Below, in pieces: positions 1-12,296 of a stretch of DNA of 64,000 nt. Every line of letters begins with the position of its first letter. Position 1 is the stretch's first letter. Origin of the DNA: Cytospora piceicola (lineage: Eukaryota > Ascomycota > Sordariomycetes > Diaporthales > Cytosporaceae); contig JALQBC010000006.1 in the NCBI GenBank assembly GCA_023375675.1, positions 1,364,001 through 1,428,000 of the forward strand, given 5' to 3'. Below the pieces are notes generated by a model that saw only the letters and a program-made list of their open reading frames with translations, did no database searches and was not told the origin of the DNA. A program made the position numbers and the translations under genes.

Positions 1-11
1 AAAGGCTTGTT

Positions 12-998
12 TCAGAAACGATGTTCGATTAGGTCCACGTAGTTTAATGGATATAAGGGTCTCAGGGGCAACACAGATCCTAGGCGACCCTCCCAAGAGT
101 TCGGCGACCTAGACATTTGATTTTCTTCCTCCAACCCCTGCTTACCAATTTCATCCTTTTCCACCTGGGCATTGAGAATTCCTTGGTAATTAGGGAGAGA
201 AGGAGTCCCCCGGCTGACATTCCCATAGTTACCAACCAAATGACTTAAGACTTGAAAGGCTCCGGTATAGACACCGATGACCACCCCCATGGCCCCATCG
301 GAAATATCCAAGTTCCCACGGGAAGTAATAGAGCTAGTAGCTTGGCTTGCGTTTTTTACATTGAAGATGCTCCACAGCTTCAGGTAGCTTTGCCACAACA
401 ATGTCAATTTTCTGCTGGAAGATGGAGTTGAAGACCTTGGAAGCCGAGTGGTAATAAAGCTACGACATGTCGCTTTCATTGACCTATCTCTGAAAAACAT
501 GTCGAGGCTACAGGAAGAGACAAAGAAGGACAAGAGGAATCAGCGTAACGTCGAAGCAATGGTCAATCCAATAATTAAGAGCTCAAGTTTCTTGCGAAAG
601 TTCATATTGATTTCTCTCATCCGCCAGAACAAGAACAAGAATGTATGGACAAATGATATACCGAGAAAGTGGAGGTGAACCACCCCAGCCAATGCCAGGA
701 GGCATATTAGCTGAAGATACTGCCCAGTATGGGCCCGAGAACGGACCCTGTAGCGTTGAAGACAGCATTCCAGCTCATATAGAGGGGCAATGTTTTCAAT
801 GTGGTTATATCGGACAGCGTGCGATATAACCTGCAGGACAGCATCCATACCACCTTCAAAAAGTCTCATCAATGTGTGGCCAAGGATGACGTCCACGGGT
901 TGCCTATATTCTGACCGATTGCGGAGATAATATAGCCAATTGTGCAGAAGTCGAGTGCGAAGCTTTGATAAAGGGCGCCGGAAAGTAAACTGGTTCAT
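12..998 (-). CDS. Hypothetical membrane protein, two-exon model
   Basis: Not recognised. The frame starts at an ATG at 998 and is interrupted by one in-frame TGA at 540-542. A 42-nt GT-AG interval at 549-508 (GTTACG...CTGTAG) would remove that stop and keep the frame, giving 314 residues. The middle has one or two hydrophobic stretches (LICLLALAG, FVHTFLFLFW), so the product would be a membrane protein; the C-terminal half is polar. The intron is short and its donor weak, so the alternatives are a nonsense-mutated gene or a different exon structure. It follows another membrane protein gene on the same strand after about 490 bases. Coding status is uncertain. Confidence 0.35.
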
Positions 999-1486
999 AT
1001 CCTAAAGCTGACCCAACTGTATGAACTAATATACATCAATGTCAGCCCTGCCTAGTTTCGAGTGTTCGACCCGAAACTGTTGTCATGCCATCAGATCACA
1101 AGACTGCAGATCTTGAGCGGTTTATGCCCTTGAGCAAAGGCGTGCGGGTTGACCATATGCCTCAGGGTGAGAAAACGGTCATATTCAAGGTCTGCTTTAG
1201 CACAGTTGCAGAGCCGACCAGAGTAAGTGAAGTGGTCCACGAAGGCTAACGAGATATATCCGATTCACTCAGAGCTCGAGCCCCTGAAGTAGCCTGCTAA
1301 CGGTGGCAAAGATGCAACCTCTTTGGGCAAACGCATGCTGGAGAGGCAGCAGATAGGACGAGTACAAGCTACTTAAGTATATATGTACTCAGCATTATAT
1401 AAGTACGAAGTGTATTTAGTAGCTCTGACCGACCATGCATGCATGTGTATCTTCTAAAGGTACCTGTTATGCGACATCAAGGCGAC
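999..1486. other. Intergenic, no gene seen
   Basis: About 490 bases between two minus-strand genes. It would hold the 3' end of the gene at 1487-2408 and the promoter of the one ending at 12. I see no convincing reading frame or structured element. Confidence 0.5.
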
Positions 1487-2408
1487 TTACATTACAAATA
1501 AGCTCAGCCTCTTCCCAACCCAATAAAATACCCATAAAGCCTTGACAGCCTTACTGGTGGTCTTGTTCCCATCAAAAGGGGAGCCAACTATGTTGTCTGC
1601 AATGATAGCTAGCACCCAGTCTGACCATAGCGCGCCAATAGCCCACATGTAGCCAAGGATTATCGCGCACAACATGAAGAAGCAGGGGAAAACCTTGGAA
1701 AAGTTGGCGACATGATGCGGATCCACTCTGTCTATTGTCCACTTCATTCCTCCTATAATAATCAAGAATCCCGTCGCGGAGAATACGGCCGTAACGATTT
1801 TCATGCTACCGGTGAAGTACGAAGCAGACAGGTAGATTGTGCCAACCGTGCTGGGGACAGCTGCAATTGCGTAAGGGAGAAGTTGAAGTACCCGGATTGT
1901 GTGTGAATATCGTCCCAAACTGCCTGTAATCAAGACTGATGTGAGGGACAAGCCAAGCTTCATTGCCGCTATAACTTGAAATTCCCTTTTGTCATTTGCG
2001 TGTGAGTTCAATATTCAAATGTCGGAACATGTGTTTGTTCTCTGTGCTGGGGCTCTAGGTAGGTGGGACGTACCAATCATGACTGCAATGCGCCATGGTA
2101 TAGATACATGGAATACTAGTCATAACAAACTTCAAGAAAGCGAGGGTTAGATTCCAGGTTCCTCTTGTATATGTCGCCTCCATCCACGGCATTAGAGGAC
2201 GTCTGCCCCGGCATTGCATCCCGAGGGCGTAGTAGGTGAGCAAGTGCGAAATGAATCCAAGGCCTCCATATGGGAGGGCATAGCACTGTATTTCTTTGAT
2301 ATATCGGTCTTTGTTTTCTTCGATATCGCTGTCGGCGGCCACGGCAAAATGAACAGAGAACAGGATCAGGAGGCCAAGCCAAGGCAACCTAGGGTTCGCC
2401 ATAGGCAC
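1487..2408 (-). CDS. Fungal multi-pass membrane protein of unknown function
   Basis: Two exons, 2408-2074 and 1985-1487, joined over an intron with donor GTACGT and acceptor AAAAG, give 277 residues. The protein begins with a signal peptide (LLILFSVHFAVAA) and has about five hydrophobic helices. Its layout matches, from memory, a family of uncharacterised Sordariomycete membrane proteins: a PYGGLGFISHLLTYY block after the signal peptide, a cysteine-containing loop ending in W before the junction, and a C-terminus like YWVGKRLSLF. The family-like ending and the terminal stop suggest the gene is complete. The family has no established function. Confidence 0.7.
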
Positions 2409-4974
2409 CGGGGTTACAAAAGTATCGGAATGTTTGTCGATCTTCGTTCGATGTTGGGGACGCCAGCCACTCCCAGAGTAACCGTTCGCTATTGCCGCTG
2501 AGCTTTTGGGATGTTATCAACGGTCGTTGCTGTGGTGCTGCTGGTCGAATATCAGGGAGCGTTATAACAAGAGAGAAACAATCGGAGAAACAAACAAAGG
2601 CCCTGGGAAACGTTATACTTATAAGTAAGAAGACCTGCAGCATTAGCTACCTAGGTAGTATCCAAGAGGGCTTGAGGATTGAGCCTGGAGTAGGGATATC
2701 ATCCATGGGTGAGCTCTAAACTCGGAAAAGACCCCGTGAGCTGATAAGCGCACAATGTAACTCAGCGCATTTGCTTGGCCACTCGGCCCCCAATATATAA
2801 TTCTATGATGAGGAGGTCTAGATAAACTTATTGGTACGATACCAGCTCCTCGTTGTGAAGTGGGTGGTCAGAATCATTCTGCCTCGAGCCGCTGCGGCTC
2901 GACTTTCTGCCTGTGTTGTTTAGCCCGTATAACAAACTCACCCTCTTGTAAATACGAAGATGTCAAAGTACTTCTGTTGCAGCCGTGGTGCCCGAAAAGA
3001 TATAGGATTGGCATATAAGCATAATATTTAACGTTGCACTTGAGCACTTGAGTGATATGATGAACTAGGCCTGGGGACAGCACAAGGCTCTGAGAACTCT
3101 ACCCCACGGAAAGGTTATTTTTAGAGAATAATGACCTAGTAAATGCGTAAGTTTGGCTTTTTGTCGTCGATACTAGTATAATCTCACCACATGTGTAGCA
3201 ACACCAACCAAGGAAGCGTGCCTAGATACCGGGCAACTATGTAGAACCGACGTTGTATAAGTGTCAAGAATGTATGATACTGCTGCAGATCCTGCTTCTC
3301 AACTTTTATTCCGAGGTCAATTGTCAAACCAGAACGGTGTTCTCGCCTTTATTCCCCTTTATTTCTGGTACCTAGGTACCCAGTAGTACCAGAAACCACA
3401 TCGATTTGTTTAGTTCAAAGGCACATTCGAGTTGTTGAGCCAAGGGGCTATGTAAGTCGAGGTCCATATACCTACCTACCTAGGTACAGATAATATACCC
3501 TAACCCTTATCGATGACGATAGGTAGCCTGGTGTTTCAATCCCAGCTGGAATAACCTTGAACCCTTGTGCCTCTTAGCGTCCTTTAATCTTCGAAGACTA
3601 AGAAACGTTCCGCTGTCTCAATCGTCAGTGTCTGGTACCACAGCAATACATTTACGACAAGGCTTCACAGACAGACAGTCGACGAGTCCGTCCCTCTGGC
3701 TTTGGCGGCGTTTGTTGCGTTGCACTGCGTCGGCCCGGCAGCTCAGCTGCTCAGCCGGCCAAAAATAGGCCCCACCTTGGACAATCCACCGGAAATAGTG
3801 GTTCAAGTGATTGCAGGGCCCGGCGCTTAATCGCCATCACCAAGTGGTCAGGGTGGTCCAGCCGGGAGCCAACCAGGCTGCCAGGCCCTGCACCCACAGC
3901 GATCCCCGGGAACAAAAGCTGCCGACGTGGGGCGAGGAACGGGATGTGGTCCAAAGCATCAATGATCATCCCTCGAGGGAAGGGGGGCCTCCAGAAGTCT
4001 TCAAATTCTTCATTAAATGGTAACAAATCTTTCGAATGGTCTTGACACGACTTTGGACCACTGGAAAACCCCCCTCATAATACCAAACTGACGGTAGTTC
4101 GCTTCATTGGGCCCCATCATGCGCGTTGGTGCTGGGGCATTGTGGGCATGGTCCGGCTGCACATCAATTTATAGGCGGTACTGCAGTACTGTGCACCTAA
4201 GTATGTACTGTGTAGGCGGTTCGCCATTGAAAATAGCCCTGTTCGTCAATATAATTGGCTGGGTAATACCCAATACCACCCCGGTGACAGGGGCAGGGAT
4301 ACCCTAAACACACTAGATGCATCGACATGGCACATCTGATCTGCAATATGATTGGCCCAGTCTGTCACTCAGGTTGCATTTGCTCGCCTCTCTTCCTGTG
4401 AATGTGCTGAACTCACAGGGAACTAATTAACTACCCTATTCCACATCACGGATAGGATGGCACCATGTTGAATCCCCTCGGCGGCTGGAAGAGGTGAGCC
4501 GACAGGGCTAGACCTGCAGAATACTACTCTCTACAGACTTCAACATGGAGACATAATGTGGTAGGTCGAGATGAGATACCACCCCGGAGCCTACCGTATC
4601 ATTATTATCTAGACTGCTGCCCGTTCTGTCTGCTCTTCTCTTCGCGTCTCTTTCTTCTCGCTTCTTCAGTTCAAAATATACTCCATACCATATCATAATA
4701 TATCTGCTACCACTTGCCAGACCCATACCCAGTGTGCCTTTCCAGCCTCTTGTCATCACTGTCACCAAGGTCAACAACACAGCCATCCGAATCAACGTGA
4801 GGTAGAGAGACCCAATAGATTGAGGCCTTGACAACCGCGACACATACATCAACCCGAGGAGAAATACTCCCATCACCTAGTCGGCTTGACGACAAGGAAA
4901 GGAAAGAGGAAGGAGAAGGAGCAAAGCGTCCTGGACGAAGACAACTCCCCGATACATACACATACTCTCTCACG
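2409..4974. other. Long intergenic region with TACCTAGGTA palindromes
   Basis: About 2.6 kb without a supportable gene. Short open frames on both strands lack start context, introns or recognisable motifs. The palindrome TACCTAGGTA occurs at 2648-2657 and 3477-3486, and the longer GGTACCTAGGTACC at 3367-3380. The right end is the promoter and leader of the X325-like gene. Confidence 0.5.
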
Positions 4975-5989
4975 ATGTTCTCCTCGACAATAATAGCGCT
5001 CATCTGCGCAGCAACACTATCCACGGCGCACACAGTTCTCACCTACCCCGGGTGGAGAGGTGACAACCTGGTCACCAACGATACCTTCCCCTACGGCATG
5101 CAATGGATGTACCCATGTGAGTTGACCCGACCGACCGTCATTCATCCTCCGAGAACCCCTCATCCCATCCGGCCTTCACCTTGTCGTTCTTCCCGCCTCT
5201 CGTGCGACCGGACACCACCACCCTGCACGCTCCCGCGCATATCCCAAGCTCGCCTTACACCACGAACAAAGACCAAGACTGACATACCACAGGCGGTGGC
5301 TACCCCACGACGACAAACCGCACCTACTGGCCCACGACCGGCGGCGCCGTCGCCTTCCAGCCCGGCTGGTTCCAGGGCCACGCCACGGCCTTCATCTACG
5401 TGAACCTGGGCTTCGGCACCGACGGCCCCGGCGGCGGGCCCCAGAACATGAGCAACCCCATGGTCAGCCCCTTCCAGATCCTGGGCCCAACCAAGAACCC
5501 CTACCCGGGCACCGTCTGCCTGCCCGAGGTGCCGCTGCCCAGCAACACCACCGTCAAGGCGGGCGACAACGCCACCATCCAGGTCGTTGAGATTGCCGTG
5601 CACGGCGCGGCCTTGTTTTCGGTAAGTGTTTTTTTTTTCCAGTCTCCTGCCGGTGAAGCTCAAGCGAGGGTCGTAGTGTCCTGACAGTCTGTGAAATCTA
5701 GTGCGTCGACATCACCTTTGTCGAGCCCCACGACAAGCGCCTCGGCGTCGTCAACGAGAGCAACTGCTTCAACAGCAACCAGATCGGCTTCGCCGACGTC
5801 TACACCGTCGTGACGCGCGAGTCCAACGCCGACCCGACGACCATCAACGCCGACTCGACCACCAACGCCACCTCGGACGCCTCCGAGACCCTCTTCTGGT
5901 ATTTCGGGAAGAACAGCAGGTCCACGTCCATCTGGAACTACGTGGGGCTGGCCCCTGTGGTGGTCGGCCTGGTGGCTGCGTTGCTCTAG
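4975..5989 (+). CDS. X325 / BIM1-like secreted copper-binding protein, GPI-anchored
   Basis: Three exons (4975-5116, 5293-5621, 5702-5989) encode 252 residues. A signal peptide ends at TA|HTVLTYPGWRGDN, so His19 becomes residue 1 of the mature chain, as in LPMO-like copper proteins. Other likely ligands by family analogy are His151 (AVHGAAL) and Asp160 (CVDITF). There are several N-glycosylation sequons and a Ser/Thr-rich tail ending in a hydrophobic GPI signal (YVGLAPVVVGLVAALL). Family knowledge: X325 proteins such as Cryptococcus Bim1 resemble LPMOs in fold but serve in copper acquisition or the cell wall rather than polysaccharide cleavage. Intron 1 (176 nt) and intron 2 (80 nt) have GTGAGT and GTAAGT donors. 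An upstream in-frame extension from 4828 lacks a signal peptide and was not used. Confidence 0.9.
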
Positions 5990-6673
5990 AAATCTATGAG
6001 ATTGATGATTGGGCAGTTTGTGCCTTGGGAAAAAAGAGGCTGGACTGGAAAGAGTGGAGGAGTGGGTTCGTGTATATTGCGCGGCTTGATAATCGGCGTT
6101 CTTGGATTGTGATATCTCAGCGGCGGGTCTGGTTCCTGTTTTTGTTGGGTTTTAATCTTCGGTCTTTTATCGACCGACTGACCATTTTGTGTCACTGGCA
6201 GAGGAATCTCCCGAGATGTAGGACGGAAAAGAACATCAATGACACCATTGTGAACAAATGCCCTTGCTTTCCTCTCCGCCTTACTCAGACTCCATCGTCT
6301 TGGCAAACCTCACGCTCGTGCGCGGTCAGAATCTGGAACTGGTGCGAACTACTCAATCAGTTGAAAAACAGCCGTATTGCCATGATGCAGAGGCTCCCCT
6401 CAGTCATACGCTTGGAGTCGGCTCAAATGGCCGATCGACATATCTGACCTCGAGCGGGTTGAACGCAACACCTTGCACTTCGGAAACACAAGAATCGGTC
6501 GTTGGTAATCATTGAATGCCAGAGAGACTGCCCAGGCTTTTCCTTGCATTTCATTACTTCATCGTCTATCATTCTTCGCCGAGAAGTGCAGCAGTAACTT
6601 TTCGTCTCGTTCCACCTTTGACCATATTACATCGCTGCTGGCAACTTCCTCCATGCCAAAGAATAACCCAGCC
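5990..6673. other. Convergent 3' region
   Basis: About 680 bases between the tail-to-tail X325-like and Doa1 genes, expected to hold both 3' UTRs. Open frames here are short and lack coding signals. Confidence 0.5.
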
Positions 6674-9233
6674 CTACCGCAGCAGCGCCAACGTCTCCTG
6701 GGCGATCTTCTTCACCCTGTCTTCCCCTGCCTTCGATGCCTCCTTGATCGCCGAATCAGCTCCCACGGACTTGAGCACATCGGCGTGACCCGCCGAGGCT
6801 ATCGTGCCCAGGGTGACCAGGGCGCGGTAGTTCACCTCAGAGTCGTTCTGCTCCTTCAGGATCTTGCAGAGGACGTTGCCCATCAGGCCGTATACCTCCG
6901 GTGTCACCTCCCCGTCGAGAGCCAACTTCTTCTTAGAAACCAGGTAACCAAGGACGGAGTAGTTAAGTGCGGCAGTGGTCACAGCCATGAGCACGTTGCG
7001 GTTGCCCGGGAACCCAACCGGCCCCTTGAACACGGTGTCGCTGATGCCCACCAGGCACTCCATGTAGTCAACCACCTTGTCGGCGTTTAAGTACGCAACC
7101 TGCCGTCCTTGCTCCGTCGTGAAGATGTTCGTGACGACGCGGAACGCCATCATCGCGCAGTTCTCAACAACCTTGCCCTCGTCGGGGTGGAACGCCGCGC
7201 GCAGCGCAACGTCGATGACAGAGCCGCCGCTGGGGTCGACGAAATCCGCCACGATGGGGCTCGTGGCCATACATCGTAGCAAATCCAGGCCGGGTAGGCG
7301 GTCGTTGTCTGGCCACTGGCCCACGAGCTTCAGCACCAAGCCCAGGTCGTGCTCGGAGACTGTAAGTGGCTGAGAAGTTGCTGCGGGGGCCGTGCCGGGT
7401 ATGGTTGCCGGTACGCTGGGGATCGTTTTCCCAAGGTTCTCGGTCAGGCGATTCAGAGTGGCTTCCTCTGTTGGGTTGAGGGCAGTGTCTTTCCGGCCAG
7501 TGGATATCATGGTTGCGCTGATGGACAGGATCTTCTTCACCGCTGCCTCGAACTTGCCTTGTGCAAGAGTGAGGTAGCTTTCCTGCGGAAGAATCTTCTT
7601 TGCCGGTGGTTGTTGAGATGCGGCCTCGTCTCCAGGTTGGTATCTGCCTGTTCCGAATTCGTCCACGGATGGTCCGGAGCTCTGGCCGATGGTTGCGCCC
7701 TTGGTGTTCTCCACGATAAAGTTTGTCACTTGATCGAGGTATGTCGTTGGGAGTTCGTTGTCGCCTAGCCACTTGGTAGCTACCTCATAAGGGTTTTGGG
7801 AAAGGTTGTATGGCAGCTTCAAGGCGGGGGCACCGTCCTCGATCGCCACGTCGAAAACGAAGTCAAAGGACTGGCCTTGGTAGTCAACCTTCTTGCCGCT
7901 GCTTCCTACTGTATCGACCACGGTACCGACATCGACCCATTTACCTGCAGAGATAGTTAGCGAACAGTTTGACAACAATGTAGGGAGTCTATAGGGCATC
8001 TTACCACCGGACCATTGATGTGCAGTCACAGTGTCGTTGATCTGCCTGATCATCTGGATCTGGCCATCCTTTGTCCCCGTATTCGTCGTGAGAAATTCAG
8101 GACTAGGCAGCTTTTCCTTGTTGATACCGCCCAGCTGCTGCGCTGGTATTGAGGAGGCCTTGACCGAGTCGTCGAAGCTCGCCAGCGTCTCGGCATCGGC
8201 CACATTTTCCTCATTCCTTGTAAACACGCGCACGACACCGTCACTCGAACCCGAGACAATGTCACCCGTCTGCTGGCACACTGACACGGACCACACTGAT
8301 ATCGCAGGGACTGTGATTGTCTGTACACCCTCGAGACCTCGCCATATCCGGATCGTCCGGTCCTCTCCTGAGCTCACAAGTTCGCCGGATGGCAGTGCCT
8401 CGAGACTGTAAACGAAGGAATCGTGGCCGTACAATTCTCCAACGGACTGCCCATTCAGCTTCCATAATCGGATAACACCATCGTTGTGCGCACTAGCGAT
8501 GTCGGCACCAGTTGGGTGCCCTTGAGGCACCTTGCATACCGCACGTACGACATTAGATGTGTATATGGTAGATCGGGGCTGTATGATTCCACTAGCGGCA
8601 GTGGTGAGGTCGTATATATGTATCTTCTCATCGGCGGACCCAGTCACGACAGTTGTCTCGTCAAGAGCCAGGACTCCCCACACGCTTGCATCGTGGCCAG
8701 CCAGAATCGTCTCGGGCTCCCACTTGCCGACGCGCCATACGATAGCTTGTTTGTCCCAGCTTCCTGACACGATGTAGGTGCCTTTGGGCGAGACGTCGAG
8801 GGAGCAGATGTTGTGGGCATGGCCAATGAGTAGACGTTCGGCGTTGTCACCTGGGGTGGATTTTGGCTTCTTGACCTCGATGATTGTATCTTTGCCGCCG
8901 GAGATGATCAGACCGTCCGGGTAGTCTGAGGTAGGAGGGAGGTATGCGAGGGTGTTGAGCCACTCTTGGCCTTGAGTGACGATGCTGCCATCGAAGACAG
9001 GTGGCTTCTGGGATGATGTACGCCAGACTCGAAGGCTGTTGTCGCGGGAAGCGGAGATGACGGTATCGGGGCTGGGGAATAGAACGCCACGGACCTGGGT
9101 AAGGGGAATAAGATGTCAGTATCAGTATCCGTATCATTGATTATTATTGAGCCTTCAAATCGCTACTCCAAGCTCTGCAGTTACTCACGTCTGACTCGTG
9201 GCCCAACAGCTGGGCAGAGAGCTTGAAATCCAT
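6674..9233 (-). CDS. DOA1: Doa1/Ufd3 (PLAA-type) WD40-PFU-PUL protein
   Basis: Ubiquitin-binding cofactor of the AAA ATPase Cdc48/p97, acting in ubiquitin homeostasis, ERAD and mitochondrial protein turnover. Exons 9233-9189, 9094-8005 and 7944-6674 give 801 residues, within the range for fungal Doa1. The N-terminal ~300 residues are a WD40 propeller with GHD/W-D-like repeats. The PFU domain follows (KVDYQGQSFDFVFDV, then LPYNLSQNPYEVATKWL). The C-terminal ~300 residues form the armadillo-like PUL domain that contacts Cdc48. The second intron (8004-7945, 60 nt) is in frame and has no stop, so an ORF-only reading would add 20 spurious residues. The first exon is only 15 codons (MDFKLSAQLLGHESD). 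It is head to head with the STRAP gene over 1.4 kb. Confidence 0.92.
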
Positions 9234-10653
9234 GGCTGAGGCAACGCAATGTATCGGGAGCTTGGTTGGGAAGGTTGCCTTGTGGAAGCGAAATGGCGGA
9301 GTGATTCGAAAGAGAACTAAGTGGTAATGGAAATTAGAATGAAGTATCACCGTGAACCTGTTGCTTCTAGAACCTTGAGGTCGGTAGATTTGTCAGATGC
9401 TAATGGTACCACTTCTATGTACTGTATGTGCTCGTCGTACCGTAGTAGGTATTGGGGAGGGGAGCAGTTGGCAATTGGAAGGGGAGCTCCGGTGCAACGG
9501 CCGGTACGTATGTACTCCTTACCTGCCCCCGCTGAGGTCATCGAGGGGCAGGCAAGGTGGCCCCCGCTCAGTCAGCATACAGTTCTGACAACTACTAAGT
9601 ACCTAGGTACCTAGGTACCGCAGTATGTATACACGTCCCAGGGATTAAAAAGGTTAATTGCCAATGGTGAAAAACGGTTGGCTGGTCAAGGTGGTTCCGT
9701 CTTTCTCACCAAAATTAATATGGGAGGAACATTACTGTCAGACCCAGAACAGTGGCGAGACTGACGTTTCGGCCTCCAGTATTCAAGTCGATCGGTAGCG
9801 TTCTCACCAATCTACTACTAGGAAGCTACCTCGCTCCCAAAACGGTATGATCTGTAGGAAATAACCTTTTTATTCCCTGCGACGTGTATGATTCTCTCCT
9901 AACCCTGAACAGCGTTGAGGGTTACCCATTAAGAGCGTTATCTTATCGTGGAGCGGATCAGCATTTGCTTGTACTGTACCAGTAAAGCTAACCCCCACTA
10001 TCAACCCATAATAAGAGGTCTGTGCAGTTCCAGATGTCGACGCAGCGTTGGTTTGACTGGTTGACTGGTTGATTGATTGATTGATTGACATTGACTCAGG
10101 CAAGGGTGTGGGCCCGAGACGCGCCAGGGTCCCTCCTGCTCCTTTCCCAAGCAGCCATTGGAACATTCCTTTTCGATGGCCATCTGTCACTTCCTCTCGA
10201 TCTTGACTTCACCACCAACAAATCTCCACTGTCAACAGGGACATTACTTTCGCCCTCGCCTGTTAGGCTCTGTTTTCTTTTCCGGGCGACAATTCTCTTG
10301 ACGACACACTCAACAAACCTTTCTTGACGACCGATTACGACTCATGAACCAAGTGTGCTACTGGTACACCGCATAACTCAAGCCTATCTTGTCTTGTCTT
10401 GTCCTGTCATTTTCCTTGCTGCTGTCTTCTTTTTTTGGCAGCTCTTTGTTCGATCTTTACCAGGCCTCACTCAAGCTTGTCGCAAAGCTCAGTGCTTCTT
10501 GGTCTATCAGTCGCATTCACCATACCACATTCCCTTTGGACTTTACCTCCACAGTGATACCCATCTTTTGCCCGAGTTCCTTCTGGCAATCTTATTTCTG
10601 CCCCTCCACACATACATACATATAACCACTTCCAACGTTTTCTCGTCGCAACC
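9234..10653. other. Divergent promoter region of DOA1 and STRAP
   Basis: About 1.4 kb serving two head-to-head genes. It holds a tandem palindrome, GTACCTAGGTACCTAGGTACC, at 9599-9619. At 10051-10096 there is a tract of TTGACTGG and TGAT units. A pyrimidine-rich leader lies immediately upstream of the STRAP start. No gene is supported. Confidence 0.5.
10051..10096. repeat. TTGACTGG / TGAT tandem tract
   Basis: Imperfect units of TTGACTGG pass into four to five TGAT repeats and then TTGACATTGAC. It is a simple-sequence tract about 560 bases upstream of the STRAP start codon. It could be length-polymorphic. Confidence 0.8.
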
Positions 10654-11864
10654 ATGGCTAGCAACGGAGAGCCTCGTCAATACCTTCCCTTGACCTGCCA
10701 CGGTCACTCTCGCCCTGTTCCCCATCTCAGCTTCTCCAGCCTCGAAAAGGATGGAGATTACTTCGTCATTTCTGCTTGCAAGGGTATGTCTTCAACCAGT
10801 TCTCACCCCTTCCCGTCCCCTCTCGCCCCCGCCTCCCACCTCTCCCAGTTGGGTCCCTATCCGATCGCAACAAAAAAAAAAAACATACTCTGACACCCGT
10901 CTCCTTTCCAGATGGAAACCCCATGCTTCGCCACGGTCGCACCGGTGACTGGATTGGCACCTTCATCGGCCACAAGGGCGCCACCTGGCAGGCCAAACTT
11001 AGCCCCGACAACAAAATCGCTGCTTCCGCTTCCGCCGACTTCTCTACCAAGGTCTGGAACGCCCATACCGGAGAGATGCTTCTTGTCCTGAAACACGACC
11101 ACGTCGTCCGTGCCGTCGCCTTCCCCCTCAACATATCCGACATCCTCGCTACCGGTGGCCACGAGAAGATCCTGCGCATCTGGGATCTGAAGTCCGAGGA
11201 TCACAAGGACGAGAGGGTCACGACTACAACGGATGAGAACGGACGAAAGACAATGCACATTCCACCAGAGATGGCGCATCAGATCGGAGAGGTTCACCCC
11301 GACACCATCAAGTTTATTGTCTGGCCGCGACAGATTACCATCATTACTGCTGCCGGCAAGACACTGCGGTGGCACGATGTCTCTAGGCGCCAGCACTACA
11401 AGGAAGAGGTGTTCGACTCGGAGATCAAGTCTTGCGAGCTTGTCTCCCTGGCACCTCAGTACACTTCGCCCACCGATATCGGCGGCGGTCAGCCCGTCCT
11501 GTGTATTGCCGCGGGCAAGAAGGTCTGCTTCTACAGTGGAGCCGACTGTACCCAGAAGATCAAGGAGTTCACCCTCCCTCACGGGGTCGCCAGTGTTGGC
11601 CTGGATCTCAAGAACAAGAAGTTCGTGGTTGGAGAAGAGCCCGGAACCTGGGCACGGGTCTACGACTGGGATGGTAACGGGACTCAAGAGATCGATATCA
11701 TGAAGGGTCACCATGGTCCCATTTGGTGCGTCCAGTTCTCTCCTGACGGCAAGCTGTACGCGACCGGCTCAGAAGATGGAACAATCCGAATGTGGAAGAA
11801 TTGCGACGAAGATTACGGTCTCTGGCGTGACCGAGGAACTGCTACCGCTGAGAAGGTGGAGTAG
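10654..11864 (+). CDS. STRAP-type WD40 protein (serine-threonine kinase receptor-associated protein homolog)
   Basis: Exons 10654-10783 and 10912-11864 give 360 residues. The N-terminal signature LTCHGHSRPVPHLSFS, then ISACKDGNPMLRHGRTGDW and IGTFIGHKGATW, is that of STRAP/unrip rather than eIF3i. Seven WD repeats fill the protein, the last being CVQFSPDGKLYATGSEDGTI followed by RMWKN and YGLW. In animals STRAP is a scaffold in the SMN complex and in TGF-beta and mRNA regulation; the fungal role is little known. The intron has donor GTATGT and acceptor TTTCCAG. The TAG stop is followed in the same frame by 143 open codons, annotated separately. Confidence 0.88.
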
Positions 11865-12296
11865 GATCGCCGTCCTCTCCTGCGGATGCCCCTGACGGAA
11901 AATGACCGACCATCAGAGGTGGATGCCAGTCCTCTACATTCTCAACCTGTGCTTGCGAGTACCACAACCGAAACTGAGACCTCGATCACACCACTGAGTG
12001 AGATATCTGTCAATGTGGCAAAGGTCTCACAGGTGGCTGTTAGAGAGCCTCAGGAACCAGCCGACGACAACCCCGATTTCGACGCCTCGCCGCACTGGAA
12101 GACCATCCTCTCCCCCGTGGCAGAGGAGTCCCCCAGTCCTCGAAAGGTGAAGCGCAATGATGATGGTGATGATGATGATGATATTCTCATCACCTTCTCC
12201 CAGCGAACTGCCCAGATTCGGTCAATGAGTCCTGGGAGCATCAAGATGCGAAACTTCTTGCGGAGACTGGAGCAGCAAGGTCTCTCTCACGACTAG
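11865..12296 (+). CDS. In-frame downstream frame after STRAP stop (possible C-terminal extension or separate small protein)
   Basis: Directly after the TAG of the STRAP gene the same frame stays open for 143 codons to a TAG at 12296. The first ATG lies at 11886 and would give 136 residues. The composition looks coding: many acidic and Ser/Pro residues, an Asp run (DDGDDDDDILITFSQR), and a basic C-terminus (KMRNFLRRLEQQGL). Three explanations fit: stop-codon readthrough, an alternative splice that removes the stop, or an independent small gene. A 90-nt interval from a weak GTGACC donor in the STRAP tail to a CATCAG acceptor would keep the frame. I do not recognise the sequence. STRAP proteins normally end near YGLW, which argues that the extension is not constitutive. 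Confidence 0.45.
   Translation, partial: DRRPLLRMPLTENDRPSEVDASPLHSQPVLASTTTETETSITPLSEISVNVAKVSQVAVREPQEPADDNPDFDASPHWKTILSPVAEESPSPRKVKRNDDGDDDDDILITFSQRTAQIRSMSPGSIKMRNFLRRLEQQGLSHD

Noticed and set aside
10857..11714. A 285-codon minus-strand frame opposite the STRAP gene
   Set aside because: Antisense shadow of a GC-biased coding exon with no recognisable domain.
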